This document shows positions 1 through 6,470 of a stretch of 26,465 bases of DNA, piece after piece. Below the pieces are notes generated by a model. The model saw nothing but the letters and a program-made list of their open reading frames with translations, made no database searches and had not been told where the DNA came from. Location of the stretch: positions 1 to 26,465 of the forward strand of contig CAJMNR010000047.1 in the NCBI GenBank assembly GCA_905214875.1. Direction: 5' to 3'. Position numbers and translations under genes: made by a program. The first letter of the stretch is position 1, and the number at the start of each line of letters is the position of its first letter. This DNA comes from an uncultured bacterium. GTDB taxonomy: Bacteria > Bacillota > Clostridia > Lachnospirales > Lachnospiraceae.

Positions 1-17
1 TTATCTCAAATGTATAG

Positions 18-223
18 GATAAAATCTATGTACCCACTATGGAGCGTTTACCTTGTTTTTTTATTAATTTACATAATGCAAGTGAAGTTATAGAATCTAA
101 CTTTACAAAAAACAATTCAAAATTAACAAGTTATATACTAAGACAAAAGGGGATAAGAAACTACGAGATATTGTTGATGAATTTGGTGGCGCAGTAGGTT
201 TATATAGAAAGGAGAGGTGTATC
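18..223 (+). pseudogene. Possible frameshifted gene remnant
   Basis: Two overlapping plus-strand frames here each read like protein, but neither is complete. One is open from position 18 (ATG at 39) to a stop at 195-197. The other is open from 101 and runs into the next gene. Switching from the first to the second at the AAAAGGGG run (145-152) joins them into one plausible lysine-rich reading (…ILRQKGDKKLRDIVDEFGG…), as if a single-base indel had split a gene. I do not recognise the family. The upstream context is outside the window, so this is a weak call. Confidence 0.25.
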
Positions 224-997
224 TTGTTTGGTAAAGGGCAGAGAATAAACAACGTAGCAGCATTTGGTCATTCTAAGGTATTTGAATTATCAGAAAAAGG
301 ATTTCCGTGGATAGGTGAGTATCAGATTACTACGGATGAGGTAGATGAAACGTATCCACCTAGATTACCGATTGTTGAAGGATTAATTCATTGTGGTACT
401 TACATTTTTGCAGGTTCACCAAAGATTGGAAAATCTTTTTTTATGTTACAACTTGGATATCATGTATCAACTGGAAAAGAATTGTGGGATTATACGGTAC
501 GTCAAGGAACGGTGTTATATCTTACGATTCAAGCAAAGAAAGACGTTAAAAGTATTATTGAGGATGCTCATGTTCAAGGCGAATATATTATCGAAATGTA
601 CGAGAAGAAAGCTGGGGATAGAGCTGAATTTATGGTAATGAAGAAAGCACTTGGAATTGTATCTGCTGAAGAATTGCAACAGACACGTGATATGCTAAAA
701 CAAGCACATCAGGAAGCATTACCATTCATGGATGATGCTGAAAGACAGGTGTTTAGGGATCCGTTTAATATGTCAGAGTACAATTTGGAAATGGCGTATG
801 AAAATAGAAAGCATATGATGTATGGTTGTGGAGATGATTTGCCGAAAGAATTGTGTGCGTTTGTCAAATTAAAAGATGTTGCTTACGAATATTATGAGTT
901 GGAGAAGAAACCGAAGAATGTGGAAGAATTGTATGAACAAGTGAATAGAGCAGAAATAAAAAAAGAAAAATGTAATAAATTGAATTATTACTATTGA
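224..997 (+). CDS. RepA/AAA_25-like ATPase fragment with unrelated C-terminal part
   Basis: Starts at TTG 224 with AAAGGAGAGG 7 bases upstream; 257 aa. Residues 45-105 resemble the start of the AAA_25/RepA-like P-loop ATPases common on clostridial mobile elements: a Walker A motif (GSPKIGKSF) followed by the strand QGTVLYL. In that family an acidic segment and the Walker B/DnaB-like core normally follow. Here the sequence changes after about residue 103 to a charged helical region rich in E, K and Y, with no visible Walker B. This suggests a deletion or recombination fused the ATPase N-terminus to the C-terminus of another protein. The reading frame is open and has a good ribosome binding site, so a protein may be made, but ATPase activity is doubtful. 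The C-terminal half is unrecognised. Confidence 0.5.
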   Translation: MFGKGQRINNVAAFGHSKVFELSEKGFPWIGEYQITTDEVDETYPPRLPIVEGLIHCGTYIFAGSPKIGKSFFMLQLGYHVSTGKELWDYTVRQGTVLYLTIQAKKDVKSIIEDAHVQGEYIIEMYEKKAGDRAEFMVMKKALGIVSAEELQQTRDMLKQAHQEALPFMDDAERQVFRDPFNMSEYNLEMAYENRKHMMYGCGDDLPKELCAFVKLKDVAYEYYELEKKPKNVEELYEQVNRAEIKKEKCNKLNYYY

Positions 998-1004
998 ATT
1001 AATA

Positions 1005-1033
1005 TTGAAAAGCAAATAGGAACATGTTAAAAT
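1005..1033 (+). promoter_or_regulatory. Sigma-A promoter for the metalloprotease gene
   Basis: TTGAAA (1005-1010), a 17-bp spacer, then TAAAAT (1028-1033), with a TG dinucleotide one base before the -10 box (extended -10). It would give a leader of about 65 nt before the ATG at 1104. Confidence 0.55.
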
Positions 1034-1103
1034 TTTGTGAAACAACAAGGTGTTACTTTGGCGAATCGATGTTTATTATGTGTATTCATAGGAGGGAAAG
1101 TAA

Positions 1104-1694
1104 ATGAGATTAAGGACATTAAAGAAAGTTGGTTGTTTTTGTGTTATGGTTTATATGATTTCTGCTAGTGTTATATCTGTTAAGGCAGCTGATAGAATTA
1201 GTTGGGATAAAAAGATGATATCTGGAGGGAGTATACTTTACTGGGTATCTTCAGATGTGTCTTTTGCAAGTAATATTAGAGCAGCGGAAAAAGAAATTGA
1301 AATTCCTGCTGCGGGATATAAAAATCCTATGAAGATGAGTAAAACTACAGAAAAGAAACAATCAAAGATGGATTTTTATCAGTATTCAGATGCTAATTCG
1401 TCAACAGTAGCATGTACATATTCATATCGAGCAGGTTCAAAAACTCCGATGAATGTTAGTGATAAAGATAAATATGACTGGCAATGGTGTAAAATTGAAT
1501 TAAATAAACCATTGATGAATAAAAAAACTTCAGGTGGAAGAACTGTTACATGTGTTCATGAAATGCTTCATGCTTATGGGGGAAAAGATACATATTCTTC
1601 GGATCAAAAAAAATCTATTATGTATGGATATTCAAGTAGAACAGCTACGGGTGTTACGGCGGATGCCAATGCGTTTTTAAATAAGAAATATTAG
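1104..1694 (+). CDS. Secreted snapalysin-like metzincin metalloprotease
   Basis: A 196-aa protein with a Sec signal peptide (KK near residue 7, hydrophobic core, likely cleavage after VKA at about residue 28). Near the C-terminus, residues 152-162 read HEMLHAYGGKD, which fits the zinc motif HExxHxxGxxD. The third ligand is Asp rather than His, as in snapalysins (family M7). SIMYG at 171-175 supplies a Met-turn (M173) at the expected distance. The preceding ILYWVSSDVSF segment suits the edge-strand region of metzincins. A small secreted zinc endopeptidase is therefore likely; the substrate is unknown. GGAGGG at 1091-1096 sets the start. A lipoprotein gene follows 51 bases later and is probably co-transcribed. 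The surrounding AT-rich, mobile-element-like DNA suggests the pair was acquired. Confidence 0.7.
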   Translation: MRLRTLKKVGCFCVMVYMISASVISVKAADRISWDKKMISGGSILYWVSSDVSFASNIRAAEKEIEIPAAGYKNPMKMSKTTEKKQSKMDFYQYSDANSSTVACTYSYRAGSKTPMNVSDKDKYDWQWCKIELNKPLMNKKTSGGRTVTCVHEMLHAYGGKDTYSSDQKKSIMYGYSSRTATGVTADANAFLNKKY

Positions 1695-1745
1695 TCGATG
1701 GAAAGAAAATGATTGTTTATTATGGACAAACTGGGAGGAATGAAT

Positions 1746-2435
1746 ATGAGAAAAATTATATTGTATAGTATTTTGGCAATAATTATATTTTCAAGTAGTG
1801 GATGTGGTGGAAATAAATCAGTATTGAATAATGAAGTAGATAAAAAGGAAAATAAAAATACTAATATATCTTTAGAGACAAAACAAGAAACAAAACAAGA
1901 AACAAAGGAAAAAATAGATGAATATGTTTCTGCAGAGTGTACATGGGCTTATGATGTTACAAATCCAGAAAGTGTTTTGGAAAATACGGATTATTTAGTA
2001 AAGGTTCAAGTAAAAACAAAAGAGAAAACAAAATATTTTGTAAAAAATACGATTATGCCTAGTAGTACATATAATGTGAAGGTACTTGAGGTTATATCTC
2101 CAGAAAATAAAACATTACAAAAAAATATAAAAATAGCAGTTTCTGGTGGTGTTGTTTCTATGGAAGAATATGTGGGTACTTTAGATTCTGAAACGAAAGA
2201 AAAGACAAACACTGATAAACTTTCAAAAAAGGATTTGCAAAAACAGATTATGATATCTAATGAATCATACTATGAATTAAAGCAAGGAAATGAATATTAT
2301 ATTTGTATTCGTGATTTGACACAGGATGAAAATTACAAAGGATATTATGGAATGCCAGAAGGTGGATACGATATTTTTCAGGAAAAGGATGGGGAATATG
2401 TAAATGTATTGACGAAAAAAATACTCAGGAGATAA
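1746..2435 (+). CDS. Putative lipoprotein, unknown function
   Basis: I place the start at ATG 1746 because GGGAGG (1733-1738) lies 7 bases upstream. The in-frame ATGs at 1713 and 1740 have no correctly spaced ribosome binding site. The resulting 229-aa protein begins with a lipoprotein-type signal peptide ending in SSSGC (Cys20 as lipid anchor), then a lysine/glutamate-rich linker that includes a short tandem ETKQ repeat (about residues 44-56). The folded part (about 65-229) has the pattern 'ENTDYLVKVQV … YNVKVLEV … KIAVSGGV … YYELKQGNEYYICI'. This is reminiscent of beta-rich extracellular lipoproteins of Firmicutes, but I cannot name a family. It follows the secreted metalloprotease gene closely; a paired function (inhibitor, partner or unrelated) is only speculation. 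Confidence 0.65.
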   Translation: MRKIILYSILAIIIFSSSGCGGNKSVLNNEVDKKENKNTNISLETKQETKQETKEKIDEYVSAECTWAYDVTNPESVLENTDYLVKVQVKTKEKTKYFVKNTIMPSSTYNVKVLEVISPENKTLQKNIKIAVSGGVVSMEEYVGTLDSETKEKTNTDKLSKKDLQKQIMISNESYYELKQGNEYYICIRDLTQDENYKGYYGMPEGGYDIFQEKDGEYVNVLTKKILRR

Positions 2436-2646
2436 GTATAGAAATAGTTATCATTATAAAATAATGTCATAAAAGATTCTTGTGAGAAAGCAGTGTTGTG
2501 ATAGCATAATTAATGCATTACATAAAATCCAATATGTGTTGCAAAATCGTTGCAAATTTTTTCGGAACCACTAAAAAACATGGAATTTACGGAAAATACG
2601 CACAAGATATATGATGTATGGAAAATATGGAAACTACATATAGTTG

Positions 2647-2669
2647 TCACTATCGAATTCTGATAGTGA
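2647..2669. repeat. 8-bp perfect inverted repeat
   Basis: TCACTATC (2647-2654) and GATAGTGA (2662-2669) flank a 7-nt loop containing GAATTC. There is no T-run, so it is either an accessory hairpin to the adjacent terminator or a protein-binding palindrome. Confidence 0.5.
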
Positions 2670-2671
2670 GC

Positions 2672-2713
2672 AAAGCGCTACAGTCATTTATTTATGTCAG
2701 TAGCGCTTTTTCC
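2672..2713. terminator. Bidirectional intrinsic terminator
   Basis: AAAGCGCTAC (2672-2681) pairs perfectly with GTAGCGCTTT (2700-2709), with an 18-nt loop. Ts follow on the plus strand. On the minus strand the matching A/T context is weaker. It sits between two convergent genes and can serve both. Confidence 0.7.
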
Positions 2714-2765
2714 TTCGGTGTAATATATGAAGTTAAATATACTAATAAATCTCTAGACACGATAT

Positions 2766-3227
2766 TTACTCACCAAACTGCCTCATAAACATACGCAGCG
2801 CAGCATCAAACAGGAGTGTCTTATCGAACATATAATACGTTCTACAGAAGTTATTCCAGTCCTCGCGTGTATCAACGCAGATCATAAAGGATGTGCTCTT
2901 TTTCTCTGTTCTCTCGGTATTGCGCATAAAGTCTAAAATGTAATGAGTATTGTTTGTGTGTTTAGAGGAGGAAGGAGCTTGTGTAAGTGTATCTGCCTCA
3001 GTTTTCTCTCTATAGAGACGAGTTGTCTTACATTTTATAAAGTCAAAATCTTGTGTCATAATTTGATGTGCTGATGAGTTGCTCATATTTAACTTTTCAC
3101 ATTTAAATTCTGAAACAGGTTTTTGTGCCTCTAATAATTCTTTAAGTCTTTCATTAACAAGATCTTTAGCCACAAGGCGGTCAAGGTTTCTTAGATCATT
3201 TGGTCTAAGCGAAGTCATTGTATCCAT
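2766..3227 (-). CDS. Hypothetical protein (accessory region)
   Basis: A 153-aa minus-strand ORF with an excellent ribosome binding site (AAAGGAGAG read on the minus strand, at 3235-3243), so it is probably expressed. I do not recognise a family. The N-terminal 35 residues form a charged helix (RNLDRLVAKDLVNERLKELL). The middle is polar and low in complexity. The C-terminal 45 residues (SFMICVDTREDWNNFCRTYYMFDKTLLFDAALRMF region) look like a compact alpha/beta or helical domain. There is no signal peptide or membrane segment. It converges on the lipoprotein gene through a shared terminator. Upstream lies the long gene-poor block before the integrase. A mobile-element cargo or regulatory protein is possible but unproven. 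Confidence 0.55.
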   Translation of the reverse strand: MDTMTSLRPNDLRNLDRLVAKDLVNERLKELLEAQKPVSEFKCEKLNMSNSSAHQIMTQDFDFIKCKTTRLYREKTEADTLTQAPSSSKHTNNTHYILDFMRNTERTEKKSTSFMICVDTREDWNNFCRTYYMFDKTLLFDAALRMFMRQFGE

Positions 3228-3261
3228 GATTTTTCTCTCCTTTAAAAATGTTTATATAGTA

Positions 3262-3275
3262 AATATGACAGATAG
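3262..3275. repeat. 14-bp inverted repeat, left arm
   Basis: AATATGACAGATAG here is the exact reverse complement of 3884-3897. This arm lies in the leader/promoter area of the minus-strand ORF at 2766-3227. Confidence 0.7.
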
Positions 3276-3310
3276 GAGTAGAAGATAATTGTAAAATTAT
3301 AATGTTGCTA

Positions 3311-3328
3311 CTATATAAATAAAAAATG
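3311..3328. repeat. 18-bp direct repeat, copy 1
   Basis: CTATATAAATAAAAAATG recurs at 3849-3866 with a single mismatch, 538 bp away. The sequence is AT-rich, so chance similarity is possible. Confidence 0.5.
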
Positions 3329-3848
3329 CTTGAAAATACTTGGTGAGACAGATTGATTAAAAGAGGGCAATTGATGATTAACGAGATTCTAGTAATACAT
3401 ACCTTTATACAGAGAAAAGCATAAGGATGGAATTGTAATGTTACTAGTGTATAGGTAGCAATTAATGAAAAGGATTTAGAAAGTATTAGTAAAATCATAA
3501 AGAATACCAGAGGAAGGGGAGTATTTAACTATTGACCTGTGAAGTATAGCTATACATAATATTGTGTTGCCAAAAGGATAGTGGGGGAAGAAATGGTCCA
3601 AGAAAAGACTGTATAGACGTCTAGGAGAAACAAGAGGGGAGGCTGCTATATTAGAAAAGGTTATAGAAGCATGTTGGACAAAAAGCATAATATGGGGACG
3701 CAGACTATATAGAGTTTTACGCTAGTAGATATGGCATTTTTGAGTGGTTTTGAAAAGGTTCAAACAAAATTACATATTACTTATTAGGGAATTTGAAAAA
3801 GAGCACTTTTTGGGGCTTATTTTTTTATGCCTAAAAATAGTATTTCTG

Positions 3849-3866
3849 CTATATAAATTAAAAATG
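3849..3866. repeat. 18-bp direct repeat, copy 2
   Basis: CTATATAAATTAAAAATG matches 3311-3328 at 17 of 18 positions, in the same orientation. Confidence 0.5.
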
Positions 3867-3870
3867 AAAA

Positions 3871-3899
3871 TTGTGACTAAGTGCTATCTGTCATATTAA
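3871..3899 (+). promoter_or_regulatory. Possible integrase promoter overlapping the inverted-repeat arm
   Basis: TTGTGA (3871-3876), a 17-bp spacer, then TATTAA (3894-3899). The right arm of the 14-bp inverted repeat (CTATCTGTCATATT, 3884-3897) overlaps the spacer and -10 box, where a bound protein could block transcription. The predicted leader to the integrase is about 245 nt. Confidence 0.3.
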
Positions 3900-4021
3900 T
3901 AGTACACAGATTTATTGGTGATAGAGTATGTTCATAGAGAACAAGAATTTTAGTGTAGAAATTTAAGAACAAATCTAAAACAGGAAGTAGAATCTAGGAG
4001 AGTAGGGTTGTGCTGAGCGCA

Positions 4022-4111
4022 AGTACTCGCTAAGTAGAAGGAACCGAAGAAAAAAGGAGAAGTCGTACATGGGAAGAGTATGAAAGCTGAGTACTCATTG
4101 GAGTAGATGGA
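4022..4111. repeat. Paired imperfect direct repeats upstream of int
   Basis: AGTACTC, a 4-nt gap, then AGTAGAAGGA (4022-4042) recurs as AGTACTC, a 5-nt gap, then AGTAGATGGA (4090-4111). A partial AAGTAGAA copy lies at 3985-3992. Repeats of this kind beside an integrase gene can be arm-type binding sites for the integrase N-terminal domain, as known for Tn916. Here that is an inference from position. Confidence 0.4.
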
Positions 4112-4139
4112 CGTAACGTATCACTCAAATAAATCGTAG
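4069..4139 (+). other. Chain of three tiny leader ORFs ahead of the integrase
   Basis: Behind a good ribosome binding site (AAAAAAGGAG, ending at 4059) lies ATG 4069, encoding MGRV and then TGA. That stop overlaps the next ATG (ATGA, 4080-4083), which encodes MKAEYSLE and then TAG (4104-4106). An ATG follows directly at 4107, encoding MDVTYHSNKS and ending at 4139. The integrase ATG is 10 nt further on, with only weak ribosome binding sites of its own. This arrangement would suit termination-reinitiation coupling. Chance is not excluded. Confidence 0.35.
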
Positions 4140-4149
4140 TAAGGTTTAT

Positions 4150-5451
4150 ATGAGGTTAATTATGGACGAACAGAAGATATTGATGGACCTACTTGAAGAT
4201 GGTACTATTGGAATTGATGATATCTCGGATGCCGATGTAAAGAAGGTGGCATTGAGAATGAAAAGTGTAAAAATCCCAAAGGTCAGTATAAGAAAGCACA
4301 AGGATAAGTGTTACTACAATATTAAAGTACCAGAAAAGTACTCTAGTACAGGGAAAAGGTATACGATCTATGGGGAGAGCGAGCAACAAGTAATTAAGAA
4401 ATTTAAGAAAGCAGTATTTGAGTTCCAAAAGGAGCAAGATGAGACGTTAAAACGAAAGCAACTTACGGTAGCTCAGTTAGTGGAAATGGCGTTAAAGGAG
4501 TCGATACGTTTCGAAGTAAAGAATTCAAGCTATACTGCTTATTATCAGAAATATGAATCGTATATTCTGCCGAGTGCATTTGGTAGCATGCCTGCCATTC
4601 AAGTGGATAAGACAGACTGTCAGAAGTTTATTAATAGTTTGTGTAACGGAATTTTTTCAAATAGTACAGTTACAGGAACCAAAACGGTATTGAACCAAGC
4701 ATTTAAGTATGGGATAGATCAAAAGATTCTAGAACGAAATTATATGAGTAATGTTAAGGTAAAAGCAGAAGAGTGTCGGGGTAGTATTAAGGATGATGAG
4801 GATGTCGTATATACTAGGGATGAGCTTCTGAAATTTTGTCAAACGGCAACAGAGAGTTGGCAAAAGCATCGTAAGTATACGAATGCACCAATCTTACCTA
4901 TTTTGTGTTTGACAGGTCTCCGTATTGGCGAATTGATTGCGTTGAAATGGGAGGATGTTGACTTTGAAAAGCGTAAGCTATATGTGACAAAAACATATAG
5001 TGAGCAAACAGGGTTTGATGATGATGGAAACAATACACATAAAAAGGTATACACGATCACTCCACCCAAAAAGAAAGCATCCATTCGAAGCGTTGTACTT
5101 TGTGATGCAGCAATATTTTGGCTAAAAGAGCTAAGGAAACGTTATGAAGAAAAAGGTCGTTTAAGCGAGTTTGTTCTTGCTACAAAGTCAGGAAAACATC
5201 CAAAACACGAGAATATACAGACTACGATGAAAAGAGTATGTAATGCTGCAGGCATAGAATACAAAGCACTTCATGCGTGTAGGAGAGCATACGTTAGTGT
5301 TGCAATAGATGAGGGGATGACTCCTAAAACTGTGAGTAAACAGGTTGGACACAAGAATGTTACAACAACACTTAATATATACAACAAGTATGTATCTTCA
5401 GATGAGGAAGTAGTAGAACAGCTAAATGACATGTATGATTTCATGAATTAG
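4150..5451 (+). CDS. int: Tyrosine recombinase/integrase (Tn916-like)
   Basis: A 433-aa site-specific recombinase that would cut and rejoin DNA to integrate or excise the element. Residues about 45-95 (RKHKDKCYYNIKVP…GKRYTIYGESEQQ) resemble the AP2-like arm-binding domain of Tn916-type integrases. Residues 105-200 form the SAM-like core-binding domain. The catalytic domain follows with all expected residues: R258 in LTGLRIGEL, lysines at 307-309 before IRS, H375 and R378 in LHACR, H401 in VGHKN, and the nucleophile Y411 in LNIYNKY. The gene appears intact. ATG 4162 (MDEQ…) is an alternative start; neither start has a strong ribosome binding site. It lies at the edge of the accessory segment with a hairpin-rich region behind it, as expected next to an attachment site. 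No excisionase is visible. Confidence 0.92.
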   Translation: MRLIMDEQKILMDLLEDGTIGIDDISDADVKKVALRMKSVKIPKVSIRKHKDKCYYNIKVPEKYSSTGKRYTIYGESEQQVIKKFKKAVFEFQKEQDETLKRKQLTVAQLVEMALKESIRFEVKNSSYTAYYQKYESYILPSAFGSMPAIQVDKTDCQKFINSLCNGIFSNSTVTGTKTVLNQAFKYGIDQKILERNYMSNVKVKAEECRGSIKDDEDVVYTRDELLKFCQTATESWQKHRKYTNAPILPILCLTGLRIGELIALKWEDVDFEKRKLYVTKTYSEQTGFDDDGNNTHKKVYTITPPKKKASIRSVVLCDAAIFWLKELRKRYEEKGRLSEFVLATKSGKHPKHENIQTTMKRVCNAAGIEYKALHACRRAYVSVAIDEGMTPKTVSKQVGHKNVTTTLNIYNKYVSSDEEVVEQLNDMYDFMN

Positions 5452-5541
5452 ATTTTGTGCCAATTGTGCCAGTTTTAGAAGAGGAAAAATTACTCTCAAA
5501 ACTACGATTTCCCAGCAATCAACCAACAATCACAAAGTCGC

Positions 5542-5564
5542 AAAACCCAGTAAAATCAAGGGTT
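5542..5564 (+). terminator. Hairpin after integrase
   Basis: AAACCC (5542-5547) and GGGTTT (5559-5564) flank an 11-nt loop (agtaaaatcaa). A similar short stem often follows integrase genes. There is no clear T-run, so it may be a weak terminator or part of the attachment region. Confidence 0.35.
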
Positions 5565-5584
5565 TCCGCCTCTAAATGAAAAAC

Positions 5585-5610
5585 GACCTCGCTGGGGATG
5601 CAACGAGGTC
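5585..5610 (-). terminator. Hairpin with a T-run on the minus strand
   Basis: GACCTCG (5585-5591) pairs with CGAGGTC (5604-5610). Read on the minus strand, the stem is followed by GTTTTTCATTT, so it would stop leftward transcription entering the element. On the plus strand the tail is ATTTAAAAAA, a poor terminator. Confidence 0.45.
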
Positions 5611-5660
5611 ATTTAAAAAAGGGGAGGATAAGTATTTAATTTTTCTTTAGTTCATTGCTA

Positions 5661-5687
5661 TATAATTGGAGGGGGGATCCAATTATA
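5661..5687. repeat. 10-bp inverted repeat with poly-G loop
   Basis: TATAATTGGA (5661-5670) and TCCAATTATA (5678-5687) are exact reverse complements around a GGGGGGA loop. No T-run follows. The function is unknown; a protein-binding or element-end palindrome is possible. Confidence 0.5.
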
Positions 5688-5852
5688 ATAAGAGCATACG
5701 CGATTTGTATCGTCTAATAAATGACTTACATTTGTTTGCAACTCATTTATTAAACTAATACTAGTATGAGGCAGTTTGAAGAAAATTATACACCTTCTTG
5801 AAAAATTTCATAAAAAATATAAAAAATAGTAATTATTTATAGTAAAATTGTA

Positions 5853-5882
5853 TTGCAAGAATTAAGGGATTTATGCTATACT
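5853..5882 (+). promoter_or_regulatory. Sigma-A promoter for the SEC-C gene
   Basis: TTGCAA (5853-5858), an 18-bp spacer, then TATACT (5877-5882), with TGC directly before the -10 box (extended -10). It lies about 30 bp before the ATG at 5914. Confidence 0.65.
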
Positions 5883-5913
5883 TTGTAGAGTTGTTAAAGA
5901 AAGGACGTGCATT

Positions 5914-6417
5914 ATGAGTTTATTAACTGAATGGAGAAACGTTGCATATAATGAAGAAATGAATAATAGTCAAGCAGGACAAAAATTCTGGACAGACTAT
6001 TTTATCCTTGAAAAAGGTGTATACGAACAATTATTAGCTAACCCAACTGAAAAAGTTACAGGTACTGTAAAAGAGTTAGCTGAAAAATATAATTTGGAAT
6101 TATCTACTATGGTAGGTTTCCTTGACGGAATCAACGATAGCTTAGTAACACCAAATCCAATCGAGGAAATGACTGAAGATACGGTTGTTAGCCTTGAATT
6201 TGACCCTGAAAAACTTTACTACAATATGTGTGAAGCAAAAGCAGAATGGTTATACGAAATTCCAGCATGGGATGCAATCTTAACAAAAGAACGCAGACAT
6301 GAATTATTCTTACAACAAAGAAAATCTAACACAATCGTGAAAGAAAAGAAAATCGGACGTAACGAACCATGTCCATGTGGAAGCGGTAGAAAATATAAAC
6401 AATGTTGTGGAAGATAG
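5914..6417 (+). CDS. SEC-C metal-binding domain protein
   Basis: A 167-aa soluble protein. The last 20 residues carry the SEC-C zinc-binding motif, CPCGSGRKYKQCC, with Cys 153, 155, 164 and 165 as ligands. This is the same module found at the SecA C-terminus, where it contacts SecB and ribosomes. Residues 1-140 are an acidic helical domain that I know only from small hypothetical SEC-C proteins of clostridia. The molecular role is unknown. The start is set by AAAGGA upstream of ATG 5914. It is transcribed alone from a strong promoter and ends at a terminator shared with the convergent carboxypeptidase gene. It is probably the first chromosomal gene beyond the integrated segment. Confidence 0.85.
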   Translation: MSLLTEWRNVAYNEEMNNSQAGQKFWTDYFILEKGVYEQLLANPTEKVTGTVKELAEKYNLELSTMVGFLDGINDSLVTPNPIEEMTEDTVVSLEFDPEKLYYNMCEAKAEWLYEIPAWDAILTKERRHELFLQQRKSNTIVKEKKIGRNEPCPCGSGRKYKQCCGR

Positions 6418-6423
6418 TTTCCT

Positions 6424-6470
6424 AAACGAAAAAAGAACTGTTGCAGTTGCAGCAGTTCTTTTTTTCGTTT
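6424..6470. terminator. Bidirectional terminator between SEC-C and dac genes
   Basis: GAACTGTTGC (6435-6444) pairs with GCAGCAGTTC (6449-6458) over a 4-nt loop, with one G-T pair. It is flanked by complementary A and T runs extending to AACG/CGTT, so the element works in both directions. It overlaps the stop codon of the minus-strand gene (6469-6471). Confidence 0.85.

Larger units (their letters stand above)
2436..2765. other. Intergenic region between converging genes
   Basis: This 330-bp AT-rich stretch lies between the plus-strand lipoprotein gene and the minus-strand ORF that ends at 2766. I see no gene in it. Two hairpins occupy 2647-2711 and are listed separately. Confidence 0.7.
3228..4149. 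other. Gene-poor 0.9-kb block with repeats, upstream of the integrase
   Basis: No convincing gene lies in these 922 bases. One plus-strand frame is open from about 3582 to 3723 and ends '…GETRGEAAILEKVIEACWTK…'. It has no good start and may be a decayed coding remnant. The block holds a 14-bp inverted repeat (3262-3275 and 3884-3897), an 18-bp direct repeat with one mismatch (3311-3328 and 3849-3866), and paired repeats plus tiny ORFs just before the integrase. An excisionase gene, which usually precedes integrases of this type, is absent. Confidence 0.6.
5452..5913. other. Region after the integrase: hairpins and probable element boundary
   Basis: These 462 bases contain no gene. They hold a tandem TTGTGCCA/ATTGTGCCA pair (5455-5471), three hairpins (5542-5564, 5585-5610, 5661-5687) and the promoter of the next gene. 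The element's attachment site probably lies here. It cannot be fixed because the other end of the element is outside the window. Confidence 0.55.

Noticed and set aside
3205..3688. Two minus-strand ORFs of 70-97 codons in the gene-poor block
   Set aside because: They have no ribosome binding site and no recognisable domain. One overlaps the start and ribosome binding site of the minus-strand gene at 2766-3227.
3980..4149. Group II intron end or retron-like RNA upstream of the integrase
   Set aside because: No GUGYG-type intron start, no domain V-like hairpin and no reverse transcriptase gene. Tiny ORFs and direct repeats explain the region better.
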